Below are positions 12,526-22,685 of a stretch of DNA of 64,000 bases, one piece after another (the stretch's first letter is position 1; each line of letters starts with the position of its first letter). The position numbers and the translations under genes were made by a program. Under the pieces are notes generated by a model that had not been told where the DNA came from, made no database searches, and was given only the letters and a program-made list of their open reading frames with translations. This DNA is from Toxonevra muliebris (taxonomy: Eukaryota; Arthropoda; Insecta; Diptera; Pallopteridae), in assembly GCA_963691655.1 (NCBI GenBank), contig OY829326.1:148508998-148572997 (forward strand), given 5' to 3'.

Positions 12526-13426
12526 AGTACCCGGAAATTCTCATTTTAAATTTTCCCTCTGAGAATATTTCAAAAAAATTTTTTTCCCAGGTTGGCACAA
12601 CTGTCAACCACTATTCTGTGAATTTTTATTGCTATGTGTCATTTAGTTTGGTTACGGCGTCATTAAGAACAAGTCAACCTTTTGTGTGCGTTGCGATTTC
12701 GGTTTCGGCTCATTTTTGGCGTGCCATTCCAATGATTGTTGACTTGTTTGCATGTCGTACTCGAAAACCCATGTCTCGTCACCAGTTATGATGCGTTCGA
12801 TGAACGTTGGATCGGAATTTACGCGTTCAAGCATGTCTTCAGCCACCTTACTGCGATTCACTTTTTGAAGAAAATTCAGATCTTTTGGCACCAATCGCGC
12901 TGAGACTTTCCGCATACCCAAAACATCAACCAAAATATGACGAGCGGTCTCATGAGACATGTTCATTTCTTGGGCTATCTCTCGCAAACTATAATGACGA
13001 TTTTCGAGCACCATTTCCTTTATTTTGTCGACGTTTTCTTCAGTTGAAGAGGTCAAAGGCCGTCCTGAACGTGGCAAATCGTTCACTTCTTCTCGCCCCT
13101 CTTTGAACGATTTATACCAATCGTAAATTTGAGTTTTCGACATGGTTGAATCACCAAATGTTTTTTTCAACATTTCCAACGTTTTGGCACAAGAAATTTC
13201 GTTTGAAACACAAAATTTCACACAAACTCTTTGTTCGATATTTTTATCCATAGTAAAAATCGCATCGCACACAAAAGGTTGACTTGTTCTTAATGACGCC
13301 GTAACCAAACTAAATGACACATAGCAATAAAAATTCACAGAATAGTGGTTGACAGTTGTGCCAACCTGGGAATATTTTTTGAAATATTCTCAGAGGGAAA
13401 ATTTAAAATGAGAATTTCCGGGTACT
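12526..13426 (-). mobile_element. Mariner element with ~170-bp inverted ends
   Basis: The copy starts agtacccgg and ends ccgggtact, with TA at both sides (12524-12525 and 13427-13428). The inverted repeats run from 12526 to about 12700 and from about 13256 to 13426 and are nearly identical apart from small A/T-run differences. The right arm is the 5' UTR of the minus-strand transposase. The left arm replaces the 3' half of the gene. Mariner ends are normally near 30 bp, so this is a rearranged foldback derivative. The near-identity of the arms suggests the event is recent. Confidence 0.9.
12652..13251 (-). pseudogene. Truncated mariner transposase
   Basis: The frame starts at the ATG at 13251 (MDKNIEQRVCVKFCV), where mariner transposases usually begin. 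I chose it over an upstream in-frame start that lies in the inverted repeat. It retains the first helix-turn-helix (about residues 5-50), the GRP-type linker near SGRPLTS, the second helix-turn-helix (LREIAQEMNMSHETARHIL) and the first catalytic Asp in TGDETWVFEYD. It stops after 199 residues, against about 345 in full mariners. The last codons are read from the inverted repeat. The second and third catalytic Asp residues are absent, so it cannot catalyse transposition, though it could still bind DNA. Confidence 0.9.
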
Positions 13427-13853
13427 TATAAATACATACACACACATACATACAAATTGTTGTCCAAATCAAAGTATTTTCCTTATGTAATCATATACCG
13501 TTTGTCCAATCTTAGTGAAATTTGGTGTAGAGATGCATTTGTGTGTATGTCAAGTTATGGGCTATCCGACCGTATCTCTAAAGCAGGCGTGGCATTTTTG
13601 CGAAAATCCAATATCTTCGAATATCATATCGAGCTAAATTAATGAAATTTGATATGGAGACTTACTTCTTTCACACCGAACTAATTCTCAATTATGGGTC
13701 TATTCTTGGGCGTATCAAAATCAGGAGAAGAAGCTGTGGCTGGGCGATAGATGCGAATATATTAAAACCAAAATATGAAAATGTGCAATCTTACGTAGGA
13801 GCAATAGCGGATCTGAGGGGTGTAGGAAAGCGGTGTAGGATTTGGAGTTAAAC

Positions 13854-13960
13854 ACCCCTGACCTCCCTCCCAACTTTCCCCTAACCTTCCCCCAACTCCA
13901 CCCTAGCCACCCCTTCCCAACTCCGCCCTCCCCAACGCCTCCATAACTCCCCCCTTCCTT
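13854..13960 (+). repeat. C-rich block in AT-rich DNA
   Basis: About 100 bp of almost pure C/T/A with many CCC and CCCC runs (for example cttcccccaactccaccc). The minus strand therefore carries many G-runs and could form G-quadruplexes. It is not coding. It stands out sharply from its AT-rich flanks. Confidence 0.75.
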
Positions 13961-14045
13961 ACTGATAAGAATTTCATATATTTGATCGTTGGTCACAAAT
14001 AAAAAAAAATAAATTAAAAGGGATGAAAAATATTAACCCCCTTAA

Positions 14046-14544
14046 CCCTTTATTGCATGACATATCATATATGATATGCTTATTTCATTTCATGACAATT
14101 TTGTTTTGTGAAAATAATTTCTAATTCTTTCTTCTATTTTGTGTACATTTTCTATTTTGGTTCAACTTTTTTGCATTCAACTGTCAGATATCCCATTACA
14201 TTTGATAGTTACGACTGAAAGTTTGCAAAACATCGCGTATATTAGTTTTCATAGCCCTGTGAACGTTTGAGTTTTTTGTGAAAATTTAATTATTAAAACG
14301 TGTTAAATAGATTATTTGGATTGATTTAGCTCGGCTTCATTACAATTTAATGAATAATATGACATTGCAATCTTAAAAACAATATATTGATGTAAAAACT
14401 TTATTCAAAATCGATAGAAATTTCTCGATAGCTAGCAAATAGGTAAATAATTTCCAAAATTCTTATCATTTTCGTGATCAGTGCTATAAAATACATATAA
14501 AAATATTTGTTTTTCTTAAAAAGAAAAAATCATGCATTAAAGGG
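14046..14544. mobile_element. TTAA-flanked piggyBac-like MITE
   Basis: TTAA at 14042-14045 and 14545-14548 flanks 14-bp inverted ends: CCCTTTATTGCATG on the left, and CATGCATTAAAGGG on the right with one mismatch. A subterminal palindrome (catatcatatatgatatg) follows the left end. The 499-bp interior has no ORF. The TTAA target and CCC ends fit a non-autonomous piggyBac-type element. Confidence 0.8.
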
Positions 14545-14548
14545 TTAA

Positions 14549-15639
14549 GGTAAATCTCTAGATGCGCAAGTCGGTGGCCACGGCCGTGTGCTAATGAACA
14601 ATGAAATATATAAAAAATCATTTCTTCGAATCATTCTAAGAAATTTCTGAACTAAAATTTATAACCAAAAATTCAAATGTGGTCTGGAATAAAAAAAAAA
14701 AAATAATCATTTAACACAAAAAAATATATTTCACATTGAATTTGACTAAAAATTACTTGTTAGTTTCAAAATTGGTATAACTTTAAGAAGCGCTATTAAT
14801 TTTAATTAACATTTCAATTTAAAAAAAAATTTTTTGATTTTAAAATGGAAAATTTTTGACTGAAATTCAAAATATTTTTCAAGTTTATCTAAACTTTGAA
14901 CTCAAATTCCACAAAAACTCTCTAAACAAAGGGTCGATCCGAATTACCTACAAACATCACCTATTATATCTAAATCACAGCTATGAAAACTTTCATTAAT
15001 TAAAACTATATAGTTTTTCATTTGCTGGTAATTCGGATCATCGATCCAAATAATATGCAAGTAGAAAAACGTATGTTAGTAATTCAGATCGATTTTAAAA
15101 GTAAATTTTTTTCTTAGTATGTTTTCTAAAATGGTGCTTTATTACCAAACTATAGCAGAATGTTTAGTGAACAAAACCCTATATAAATTATATAAATATA
15201 CTTACCAGCACAAAAGTTATAATTGTTATAAAATTTGTGGGCTTCTTATATTATTTGCTAAGGCTTTGTATGAAAATACGTTCACTCTTTATTTCTTCCC
15301 TCACAACTGATTAATTTGAAATAATTGAAATAAGTGTTACATACCATTAGAAAGAGGAAATAATTCTCGTTCGTTTCGAAAAAAAGGACGTAATTTTAAA
15401 AAATACTAAAGAAAAGTTATTAGCAAAACAAAATCGATCCGAATTACCCTCATTTACGTTAGGGGAAAATAAGTTAATTTCAAAACTAATAGCAAAAACA
15501 TAATTTATAGTTATTGGGTAGTAAATGCAGGCGCAAGAACTTTGTTAAATTTCAATATGCTCTATTCCCGTCGTGACACTGAGACTTTAAAAGCTATTGA
15601 TATAAAAAATATAAAAAAACAGTATCATACTTAGTATCT
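14549..15639. other. AT-rich DNA with AATTCGGATC motifs
   Basis: No gene recognised. The 63-codon ORF at 15119-15310 has no domain. The stretch carries four of the seven copies of a GTAATTCGGATCGAT-like motif described in the findings, in both orientations (14933, 15026, 15078, 15430). Confidence 0.5.
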
Positions 15640-17430
15640 ATGCATACGGAATCACTACTCTATAGCTCATACATTAAATTTGGCTGTAATGGTTTGCCAA
15701 ACCCGAATTAAAAATTTCAACGACTTAATCACTAAATGCAAAACTCTTGTGATTTTTTTTAAACAAATGCTAGCAGGGCCGTAGCCAAAAATTAACAAAA
15801 ATACTAAAAATAGTCAGAGGCTCTTTTTTTTCAAATGATTATCAGTGGGAATTCGGGCCATGATAAGGAATCCGAATGAGGTTGGTTTATATTCCCAAAA
15901 CTCGTGCAGTTACTGCATTGAAAGAGGTCTTCCGAGTCGGGGTGCTCTGAGCAATAATGGTTTTTTAAAGATTGTTTCCTAAAACTTTGGAGCTGATCCA
16001 CTACTACTGCCCTACATGGGTTTTACTAGTGTTTGTGAATGAATTTTTTATACTGAACACGAATCTGAGGTCAAAAATTTCCCATCACGCCACGTTTTAG
16101 AAAAAATGGGATTTAAAACCCTAAAATAAAATTTTTGGCTCTTTTTAAAAATTGGAGAGCTGAACACTGGCGTGCTACAAACTTCGAAATCCAGAAATTA
16201 TAGGCTGAATCATGCCCTTCCAAATGAACCCGAAACTGTAAATCAAAATCAGTTACTGACCTAGAAAAACTATAAATGCAGAATTGCTCAGCATCACCTT
16301 CACTTTTTGTATCCAAAGTCAAACCTCATGCCAAAGAAAACAAATCGGATCTGGTCGCATAGTGTAACTAAGATTTCAAGTTTATTTTTTTATATTTGAC
16401 TTTTTAGAAATTAAACCGATGAAAGTAAAAAATATTTAAAAACTGTTCAATAGATTTTATTTGGACTTTTTTTTCATCCACTGGCAATTAATATCAAAAA
16501 ATAGAAGAAAGTTTCCACATTTTGGAGGGGGAGGGGGGGGGTCAGAACCCCCAAAACTTCCCCCTAAATACGGCTTTGAATGCTAGCTTTCTAACTGCTG
16601 GAGATACAAAAAAATTAATGAGCCTGAGCTTAACGTAAGGTAGGATTACCCTATTAGATGGAACTGAACATTTTTAATGATGGAGAGGCTTCAAGATGCA
16701 AAAATTTCTATAAAAGTCGTATTACCGATGCTTCAAAATGCTCCAGAAAATCTGTCAAATCAGGAATGGGCTAAGTTCGGAGATTTTGTCTGTATTCTGT
16801 GCCGTATTGAACAGCTCTCTAGTAAGTACCTACATATAAGGCAAATCGCGTCAAATCACCACCGGAAAAAACAAATCACTCCGATTTTGTTGAAACTTGG
16901 TGTACTTGGTGTACTTGTTGTACAAGTGAACTACATTTTTCATGTGAAAGAAGGGTAAGTAGTATCAGCGGATAACCTAGATACAGGGGCGTAAAGTTCG
17001 GACTTTTTTTCTCTATGGCAATTTTTAATAATTCATACATCAGATCACATTAAATTATTATAAAAATTCTTTGATGTTTCTAAAATGGGTTTATCCGATC
17101 TTTTCAATAAAAAAATTTTAAGTACTGTAATTTTTTTTACCAAACATTTTGATACCTAAAAAATTTTAAATCGCAAAACAATACAAACTCGATTTTATAA
17201 GAGCAGGGTAGAGATGAAGAGTTACTTAGAAGTACCCTAACCGTCAGAAAGAGTATGGAAATATAAGTCCAGATTTAACTAATGGCCAGGAAGTATCTGT
17301 GCATACCAGCAACTTCTGTGTCATCCGAAAGATCGTTTTCCAACGTTCGAGTAGCACTCGATTAATATTAAAAAATCCTTGAATTACTCGAGAAAAAGAA
17401 AACTCAAGTTCCATCACTACCAGCTGCTGC
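15640..17430 (+). pseudogene. hAT transposase relic
   Basis: Three separated blocks in order match hAT transposases. AHTLNLAV followed by a Cys- and Lys-rich helix lies at about 15665-15765. RWN-type sequence followed by MMERLQDAK and APENLSNQEW lies at about 16645-16815. The C-terminal dimerisation block (RKYLCIPATSVSSERSFSN) lies at about 17285-17350. Stops and frameshifts break every block, and the gene is split by the 805-bp insertion at 15774-16578. The C-terminal block is the most diagnostic. Exact ends of the parent element were not found. Confidence 0.8.
15774..16578. mobile_element. Non-autonomous hAT element nested in a hAT relic
   Basis: An 8-bp direct duplication (aatgctag at 15766-15773 and 16579-16586) flanks ends CAGGGCCGTA on the left and tacggctttg on the right, as expected of a hAT element. 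There is no transposase inside. Its interior at about 16030-16270 is homologous to the arms of the foldback at 55413-56259. A G-run (16526-16540) lies near the right end. It is younger than the hAT relic it splits. Confidence 0.8.
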
Positions 17431-17539
17431 CCGTCGTACTAACTGATGGATTTTTTATAACCGTACAGGCTTATTGAAGCTTAGCTAGCATATTCTTGGT
17501 TTATATAATTTGATGCTCAACCACTGTTTTACTATTTGA

Positions 17540-18130
17540 TACTGATCTCGTAAGCACTCTGTATTCACTTCTTATTTAGGTGATATCTGAGTACATAATG
17601 CCTAGATAAGTAGCCCATTAACAACCTAAGACCCGATTTGGTCTAATAGGTGGACTGCTTATGGCTAAGGGGGGTTACAAAAGTTTTCGATTGCTTGAAA
17701 CCTGAATTTAGATTCCAGTACTCATATCATTTATTCTTGGTCATTTCCTCAATCATAGATATCAAGCCCAGTCAAGTCCGGAAGAAGGACAAACCTTTTC
17801 CATCTAATTCATTAGCTGCCACATTATCAGCTATGTCACAGTGGCCATACACCCTAAATATGTAATTTTTTTGTTTTGAAGAAAAACTTCATAAGCAGAG
17901 TGCCTCCTTGCTGTCAGAAAAAATTACAATATATAAATTATATTTGCACAGGTTTCAATTTCGGCTTGAAAAAAACTGAGCCAGTGCTATTGAGATTCTA
18001 ATATTGGTTCGAACGGTGCCGGCACCAGAACCGCAATTTATCTTCGAGCCATCTATATACCAATTGAGAACAAATGGACCGAAGTTAAGGCATTGGCCTG
18101 ACCAATCGACCCTGGAAAAAATACAATACT
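17540..18130 (-). pseudogene. LINE ORF2 RNase H fragment
   Basis: Read on the minus strand, this carries the RNase H signature in pieces: WYIDGSK and GSGAG at about 18050-17990, SDSKEAL at about 17910, a VYGHCDIADNVAANEL block at about 17860-17810 corresponding to the usual WVPGH-NE-ADELA motif, then a SGLRLLMGYLSRHYVL tail. Stops and frameshifts are present. No LINE reverse transcriptase is visible next to it. It is a decayed fragment of an RNase H-bearing LINE (I, R1 or LOA type). Confidence 0.7.
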
Positions 18131-18304
18131 AAATTTCTTGCGGAAGCTTATATTCCTAATCATATAATCCGACACAGAATAGTGAAGTGATTTGAAAAAA
18201 GTAGAAAGAAAAGAAATAATTGCATATCTAAGACTCCATTGATGCTACAAATGTAATGTATTCTGATTCGATTTTAAAAAATATATATATCCAAATATAC
18301 ATAC

Positions 18305-18459
18305 TATAGAATAGTGGTAACTCTAAGTACATAAATATCCAACTGTTAATATATGAATACGAAACTCTAAGTAGACGAATATGCTTAATGAATTACAACG
18401 AATAAAACTTACTTATCATCCAGAGTTTGAACTATATCGGCGTTTATTACTACATTACA
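18305..18459 (+). repeat. 5' LTR of the gypsy element
   Basis: 155 bp starting tatagaatag and ending ctacattaca. A polyadenylation-type AATAAA lies at 18401-18406. It is identical by eye to the 3' LTR. It should contain the promoter, but I see no canonical TATA box that I can assign with confidence. Confidence 0.93.
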
Positions 18460-18460
18460 G

Positions 18461-18474
18461 TGGCGACGAGATAA
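18461..18474 (+). other. Probable primer-binding site
   Basis: The sequence tggcgacgagat begins one base after the 5' LTR, the usual place for the tRNA primer-binding site. The TGGCGAC start resembles tRNA-Arg or tRNA-Ser type primers, but I cannot assign the tRNA without a search. Confidence 0.6.
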
Positions 18475-18508
18475 AAAAAAAAATATTTTTTGGAAAAACG
18501 TGTGTTAG

Positions 18509-19234
18509 ATGGCTGACAAAGAAAACAGCAAAAACGAAGGAGAAAAATCAAAATCTAAAGTAAAAATAGAAAATTATAGTATTGGTTCTCAAACAAATAG
18601 TGAAAAGAAAATGGCTTTATTGGGAAATTTATCAAATTATAATGAAGAAGAAGACTGGGACATTTATAAGGAGCGTTTGGATCATTTTTTCATATCCAAC
18701 GAACTAACAGAAGAGAAGATAAAAGTCTCTACATTGTTAACCTCCATCGGATACAACCCATATTCTTTATTACGTAATTTGTGCCATCCAGTAAAACCAG
18801 GTGATAAAACGTATGTTCAGCTCTGTGATTTAATGTCAAAGCAGTTCTCGCCGAAAAAAATCATTTTTCGTGAAAGAAGAAAATTTTATGATGCTAAAAG
18901 AGAAGTAACAGAAAGAGCCTCCATATGGTATGCACGTGTTAGAGCATTAGCAGCAACATGCGAGTTCGATGGAATATTATCAAATGCAATCCGGGATAAA
19001 TTTGTTACATCTTATGGTGAAGGAAAAATTTTTGACCGATTATGTGAAGAAGGCGACAAGTTGACATGCGAAACGGCATTGGAAATAGCACAAAAATATG
19101 AACGTGTTCAAGAAATCAACGACGTCCATTTTATTAGAAAGAAGAACAGCTACAAGAAAAAAGTGCAACAACAACAGCAGCATCAGCAAAAAGAAAACTG
19201 TTTTCGTTGCGGTAAAAAAAATCATGCAGTTTAG
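18509..19234 (+). CDS. Gypsy gag (capsid, first zinc knuckle)
   Basis: The ATG at 18509 opens a 241-codon frame with a Lys- and Glu-rich start, a helical capsid region (about residues 45-190), a Gln-rich basic stretch near 215-225 and a first CCHC-type knuckle beginning CFRCGKKNH at the end. The TAG at 19232-19234 falls within the knuckle region. The same frame continues directly into a second knuckle (CNKCGTVGHLAKMC) and then pol. Gag binds element RNA and forms the particle in the cytoplasm. The stop is most simply a point mutation, since it interrupts the nucleocapsid. Programmed readthrough is a less likely alternative. Confidence 0.88.
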   Translation: MADKENSKNEGEKSKSKVKIENYSIGSQTNSEKKMALLGNLSNYNEEEDWDIYKERLDHFFISNELTEEKIKVSTLLTSIGYNPYSLLRNLCHPVKPGDKTYVQLCDLMSKQFSPKKIIFRERRKFYDAKREVTERASIWYARVRALAATCEFDGILSNAIRDKFVTSYGEGKIFDRLCEEGDKLTCETALEIAQKYERVQEINDVHFIRKKNSYKKKVQQQQQHQQKENCFRCGKKNHAV

Positions 19235-21043
19235 AACTGCAAATACGCAGGCTACAAGTGCAACAAATGCGGTACCGTTGGACATTTGGCGAAAATGTGC
19301 AAAGCAAAGAAGGCAAATTTTATAGAAAATGGAGATGCTTCAATTAATTCAATGGCGAATCAGGGCAGTAAATTTGATGATTTTGCAATTTTTAGTATTG
19401 ATTCAGTAAATTCAAATATGCAAATTAATTATATAAATCCAAATCCTTTTACAGTTAAAATTAGTATATCGAATGTAACATTACTAGCAGATATTGATTG
19501 TGGTGCTTGTATATCGGTGATGCCTGTGCAGGTTTTCAAAGCAAAGTTTCCTACCCATAATTTGAGAGCATCCGAGGCCAAGTTGCAGTGTTATGATGGT
19601 AATTTTCTACATGTATTGGGTGAATTCAGCCCAATCATCTCATATGCAGGTGCCGAGAATCGTGTGGTTTTCGTGGTCGTGGACTGTTTCCAAAAACACG
19701 TGCTACTTGGTAGGAACTTTATAGGTATGTTTAATTTGGAATTTAAACCGGTGAATCAAATCGTGGATACAAATTTAATGCAAAATACAATGTTTGTAAA
19801 TAATAATGCAAAAAAAGGTAAAGGAAAATTAACGTTAAAATACATTTTGGATAAACATAAGGCTTTATTTGACGGAAAATTAGGGAAATACAAATTCGCT
19901 AAGATTAATCTCGAACTAAAAGAAAACGCTAAACCAATATTCTGTAAACCGCGTCCAATTCCATTGGCTTTACGAAGCGACGTAGAAAAGCAATTGCATG
20001 AATTAGTTCGCGTGGGTATTTTAAAACCAGTTGAAAATAGTGAATGGGGAACGCCATTAGTACCGGTTTTGAAGCCAGATGGTTCAATTAGAATTTGCGG
20101 TGACTACAAGGTTACGTTAAATAAAGTTATTAAAGATTTCAAACATCCAGTACCGACCGCCGAAGACATTTATCTATCGGTACAAGGCGGTGATAAATAT
20201 ACCATTTTAGATATGTCTAACGCGTATAATCAGTTCGAATTGGACGATGAATCAAAGAAATTGGCTACTTGGTCAACACACATAGGTCTGTTTAATTCAG
20301 ATAGGCTCCCTTATGGTGTCTATACCGCAACCGCAATTTTTCAACAAAAGGCGGAAAAAACAGTACAGGGTATTTCTGGAGTACGTAACATGATTGACGA
20401 TTTTATAGTTACGGGCGAGAATGATGACACGCACCTGGACCGTTTAGATAAAGTTTTACAAAGATTCGAAGATGCGGGTTTTAAACTAAATTTAAAAAAA
20501 TGTAAGTTCATGCAAGATGAAGTGCGATATTTAGGCCACGTAATTTCTAAAGATGGGTTAAAGAAAACCAATGAGAGAGTTGAGGCTATTCGCTATGCAC
20601 CAGTGCCACAGGATGTGTCAGAGGTTAGATCATTTCTGGGAATGGTAAATTACTATTCAAAATTTATTAAAGATTTCGCAATTAAATTGGAACCAATTTA
20701 CCAATTATTGAAGAAAAACATTGCCTTTAAATGGACTTATGACTGTGATAGGGCTTTTCAATCGATTAAGAAAGATATCATGCAAGATGTTACACTTGCT
20801 CATTTTGATTACAAGCTAAAGACGAGTGTAGCATGTGACGCGAGCCAATATGGAGTAGGTGCTGTATTATCTCAAATTAAAGATGGTGAAGAACGGCCAG
20901 TAGTTTTTATCTCAAGAACATTGTCAAAAGCAGAAAGGAATTACAGTACACTAGACAAAGAAGGGTTAGCGATTTTTTATGCAGTTAAAAAAATTATACC
21001 AATATTTAAAGGGCATAAAATTTTTGATTTTAACCGATCATAA
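19235..21043 (+). CDS. Gypsy pol: protease, RT, first part of RNase H
   Basis: In frame with gag after the TAG. It contains the second zinc knuckle at about 19257-19300, the aspartic protease with active-site DCGA at about 19496 (Cys where Ser or Thr is usual) and LLGRNF at about 19706. The reverse transcriptase follows, with LDMSNAYNQ at about 20210, the LPYG block, and the catalytic MIDD at about 20390 where Tyr-x-Asp-Asp is usual. The thumb and connection are next, then RNase H starting CDASQYGVGAVLS at about 20830. The frame shifts near 21020, so the ORF ends early at 21043. The protein would copy element RNA into cDNA. Confidence 0.9.
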   Translation, partial: NCKYAGYKCNKCGTVGHLAKMCKAKKANFIENGDASINSMANQGSKFDDFAIFSIDSVNSNMQINYINPNPFTVKISISNVTLLADIDCGACISVMPVQVFKAKFPTHNLRASEAKLQCYDGNFLHVLGEFSPIISYAGAENRVVFVVVDCFQKHVLLGRNFIGMFNLEFKPVNQIVDTNLMQNTMFVNNNAKKGKGKLTLKYILDKHKALFDGKLGKYKFAKINLELKENAKPIFCKPRPIPLALRSDVEKQLHELVRVGILKPVENSEWGTPLVPVLKPDGSIRICGDYKVTLNKVIKDFKHPVPTAEDIYLSVQGGDKYTILDMSNAYNQFELDDESKKLATWSTHIGLFNSDRLPYGVYTATAIFQQKAEKTVQGISGVRNMIDDFIVTGENDDTHLDRLDKVLQRFEDAGFKLNLKKCKFMQDEVRYLGHVISKDGLKKTNERVEAIRYAPVPQDVSEVRSFLGMVNYYSKFIKDFAIKLEPIYQLLKKNIAFKWTYDCDRAFQSIKKDIMQDVTLAHFDYKLKTSVACDASQYGVGAVLSQIKDGEERPVVFISRTLSKAERNYSTLDKEGLAIFYAVKKIIPIFKGHKIFDFNRS

Positions 21044-22685
21044 ACCTTTGTTTTCACTGTTACATGAAACTGCTGGCATTCCTTTAATGGCAGCAAATCG
21101 AATGCAAAGATGGGCATATTTTTTGTCAGGTTTCGATTACAACATTAAGTATAGAAAAGGCTTAGATAATGCAAATGCAGATTTCGTATCCAGATTGCCA
21201 ATGAACGATATCGCGGATGATAGCTTAGATGAAGTCGGTTACACCAATTTCATCGGATATGATATTTTTCCGATAGACTTTAATACTATAAAAACTGCAA
21301 CTGAAAAAGATGAAATTTTGTCAGAAATGTTAAAAATTTTAAAGGTAGGAGTAATTGATGATATTAAAGAAAATCGAGAAAAATTTAAAAGTTTTATAGC
21401 ACGTTCAACTGAAATTACGGTAGAAAGGGGAGTACTTCTATGGGGTCATCGAGTAATTATTCCGAAAGAATTACATGAGGAGGTTCTATCGCAACTACAT
21501 TCTGTTCACCAGGGTATAGTAAAAACGAAAAGTGTAGCCAGATCTTATTTCTGGTGGCCTGGTATGGATAAGGATATCGAGAACAAAATTAAATCATGTA
21601 GTTATTGTGCAATGGTTAAGCCGACTCCAGGCAGGGCACCACTAATACCATGGGAAATTGAACGATCACCATGGATTAGAGTCCACATTGACTTTGCAGG
21701 CCCAATAAACAATTTCTATTTTTTAATTATAATTGATGCTTATTCTAAATGGACGGAAATTTTCAAAACGAAGTCAATGACGGCATCTTTTGCAATTGAA
21801 AGTTTACGTGAACTATTCTGTAGGTATGGAATTCCCAAGAAGATAGTTAGTGATAATGGAACACAATTTTGTTCAGGAGATTTTAGTCTGTTTATGCGCC
21901 GTAACGGCATCAAACACATATTAACTGCTCCCGGCTATCCTGCTACCAATGGTGCAGCAGAAAATGCAGTAAAAACTTTTAAAACTGAATTAAATGCAAT
22001 AAAAAAACAAATTGAAACGAATGGTCATGTAATTAATCTAGATTTAGAATTAAATAAAATATTATTTGCAAATCGTACTACAAAGCATTGTACTACCGGT
22101 GAAACACCTGCCAAACTATTTTTTAATCGCGAACTAGTTACAACATTTGATTTAATGAAGCCATCAAATGAAATATTAGATAAAGAACAAACAAAACAAA
22201 ATTCGAAGGTGCACGAGCGTATTATTAATGCACAACAAAAACAAATTCAATATTATGGAGGTAGACGTAAACAAAGTTTCGAGATTGGTAATAAAGTAAT
22301 GATCCGGGATTGTTCGGATCCAAATAAAGTAGATTGGTGTGATGCTCGTATCGAAGAAAAGTTAGGCCGTAGATTTTACATATGTCGCATTAAGAAAAAT
22401 AATCGATTAATCAAACGACATTTAAATCAAATAAAGCCTATGTCAACCAACATGAATCAAAATCCTGTCGTGGACGCTAAAGACTCAAACACTAGCAAAA
22501 ATGAACACGCACATAGTAGTACGGCGCACGGTCTAGAAACTCATTCACCATTATCGATCTCGCCCGGCATTGAAGCGACGGGGTCCAGTGCATGTGGTGT
22601 ACCCCAGAGTACCGCATCGCCCGTTGCTCCAAATGAGGGTCGTCCTAGACGTAATACTCGCAGGCCTCACCGATATCCAAAATAA
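21024..22685 (+). CDS. Gypsy pol: end of RNase H and integrase
   Basis: Continuation in the +1-shifted frame from the TDHKPL motif of RNase H at about 21035. The integrase has an HHCC zinc domain (H-H around 21500-21510; C-C near 21597-21610). Its DDE core has IDFAG at about 21690, VSDNGTQF at about 21848 and NGAAENAV at about 21949. A basic C-terminal region with GNKVMIRD lies at about 22285. The tail is Ser/Thr/Pro-rich and ends PRRNTRRPHRYPK. No chromodomain or env follows. Catalytic residues are intact here. The only lesion is the upstream frameshift in an A/T run. Confidence 0.9.
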   Translation: MILTDHKPLFSLLHETAGIPLMAANRMQRWAYFLSGFDYNIKYRKGLDNANADFVSRLPMNDIADDSLDEVGYTNFIGYDIFPIDFNTIKTATEKDEILSEMLKILKVGVIDDIKENREKFKSFIARSTEITVERGVLLWGHRVIIPKELHEEVLSQLHSVHQGIVKTKSVARSYFWWPGMDKDIENKIKSCSYCAMVKPTPGRAPLIPWEIERSPWIRVHIDFAGPINNFYFLIIIDAYSKWTEIFKTKSMTASFAIESLRELFCRYGIPKKIVSDNGTQFCSGDFSLFMRRNGIKHILTAPGYPATNGAAENAVKTFKTELNAIKKQIETNGHVINLDLELNKILFANRTTKHCTTGETPAKLFFNRELVTTFDLMKPSNEILDKEQTKQNSKVHERIINAQQKQIQYYGGRRKQSFEIGNKVMIRDCSDPNKVDWCDARIEEKLGRRFYICRIKKNNRLIKRHLNQIKPMSTNMNQNPVVDAKDSNTSKNEHAHSSTAHGLETHSPLSISPGIEATGSSACGVPQSTASPVAPNEGRPRRNTRRPHRYPK

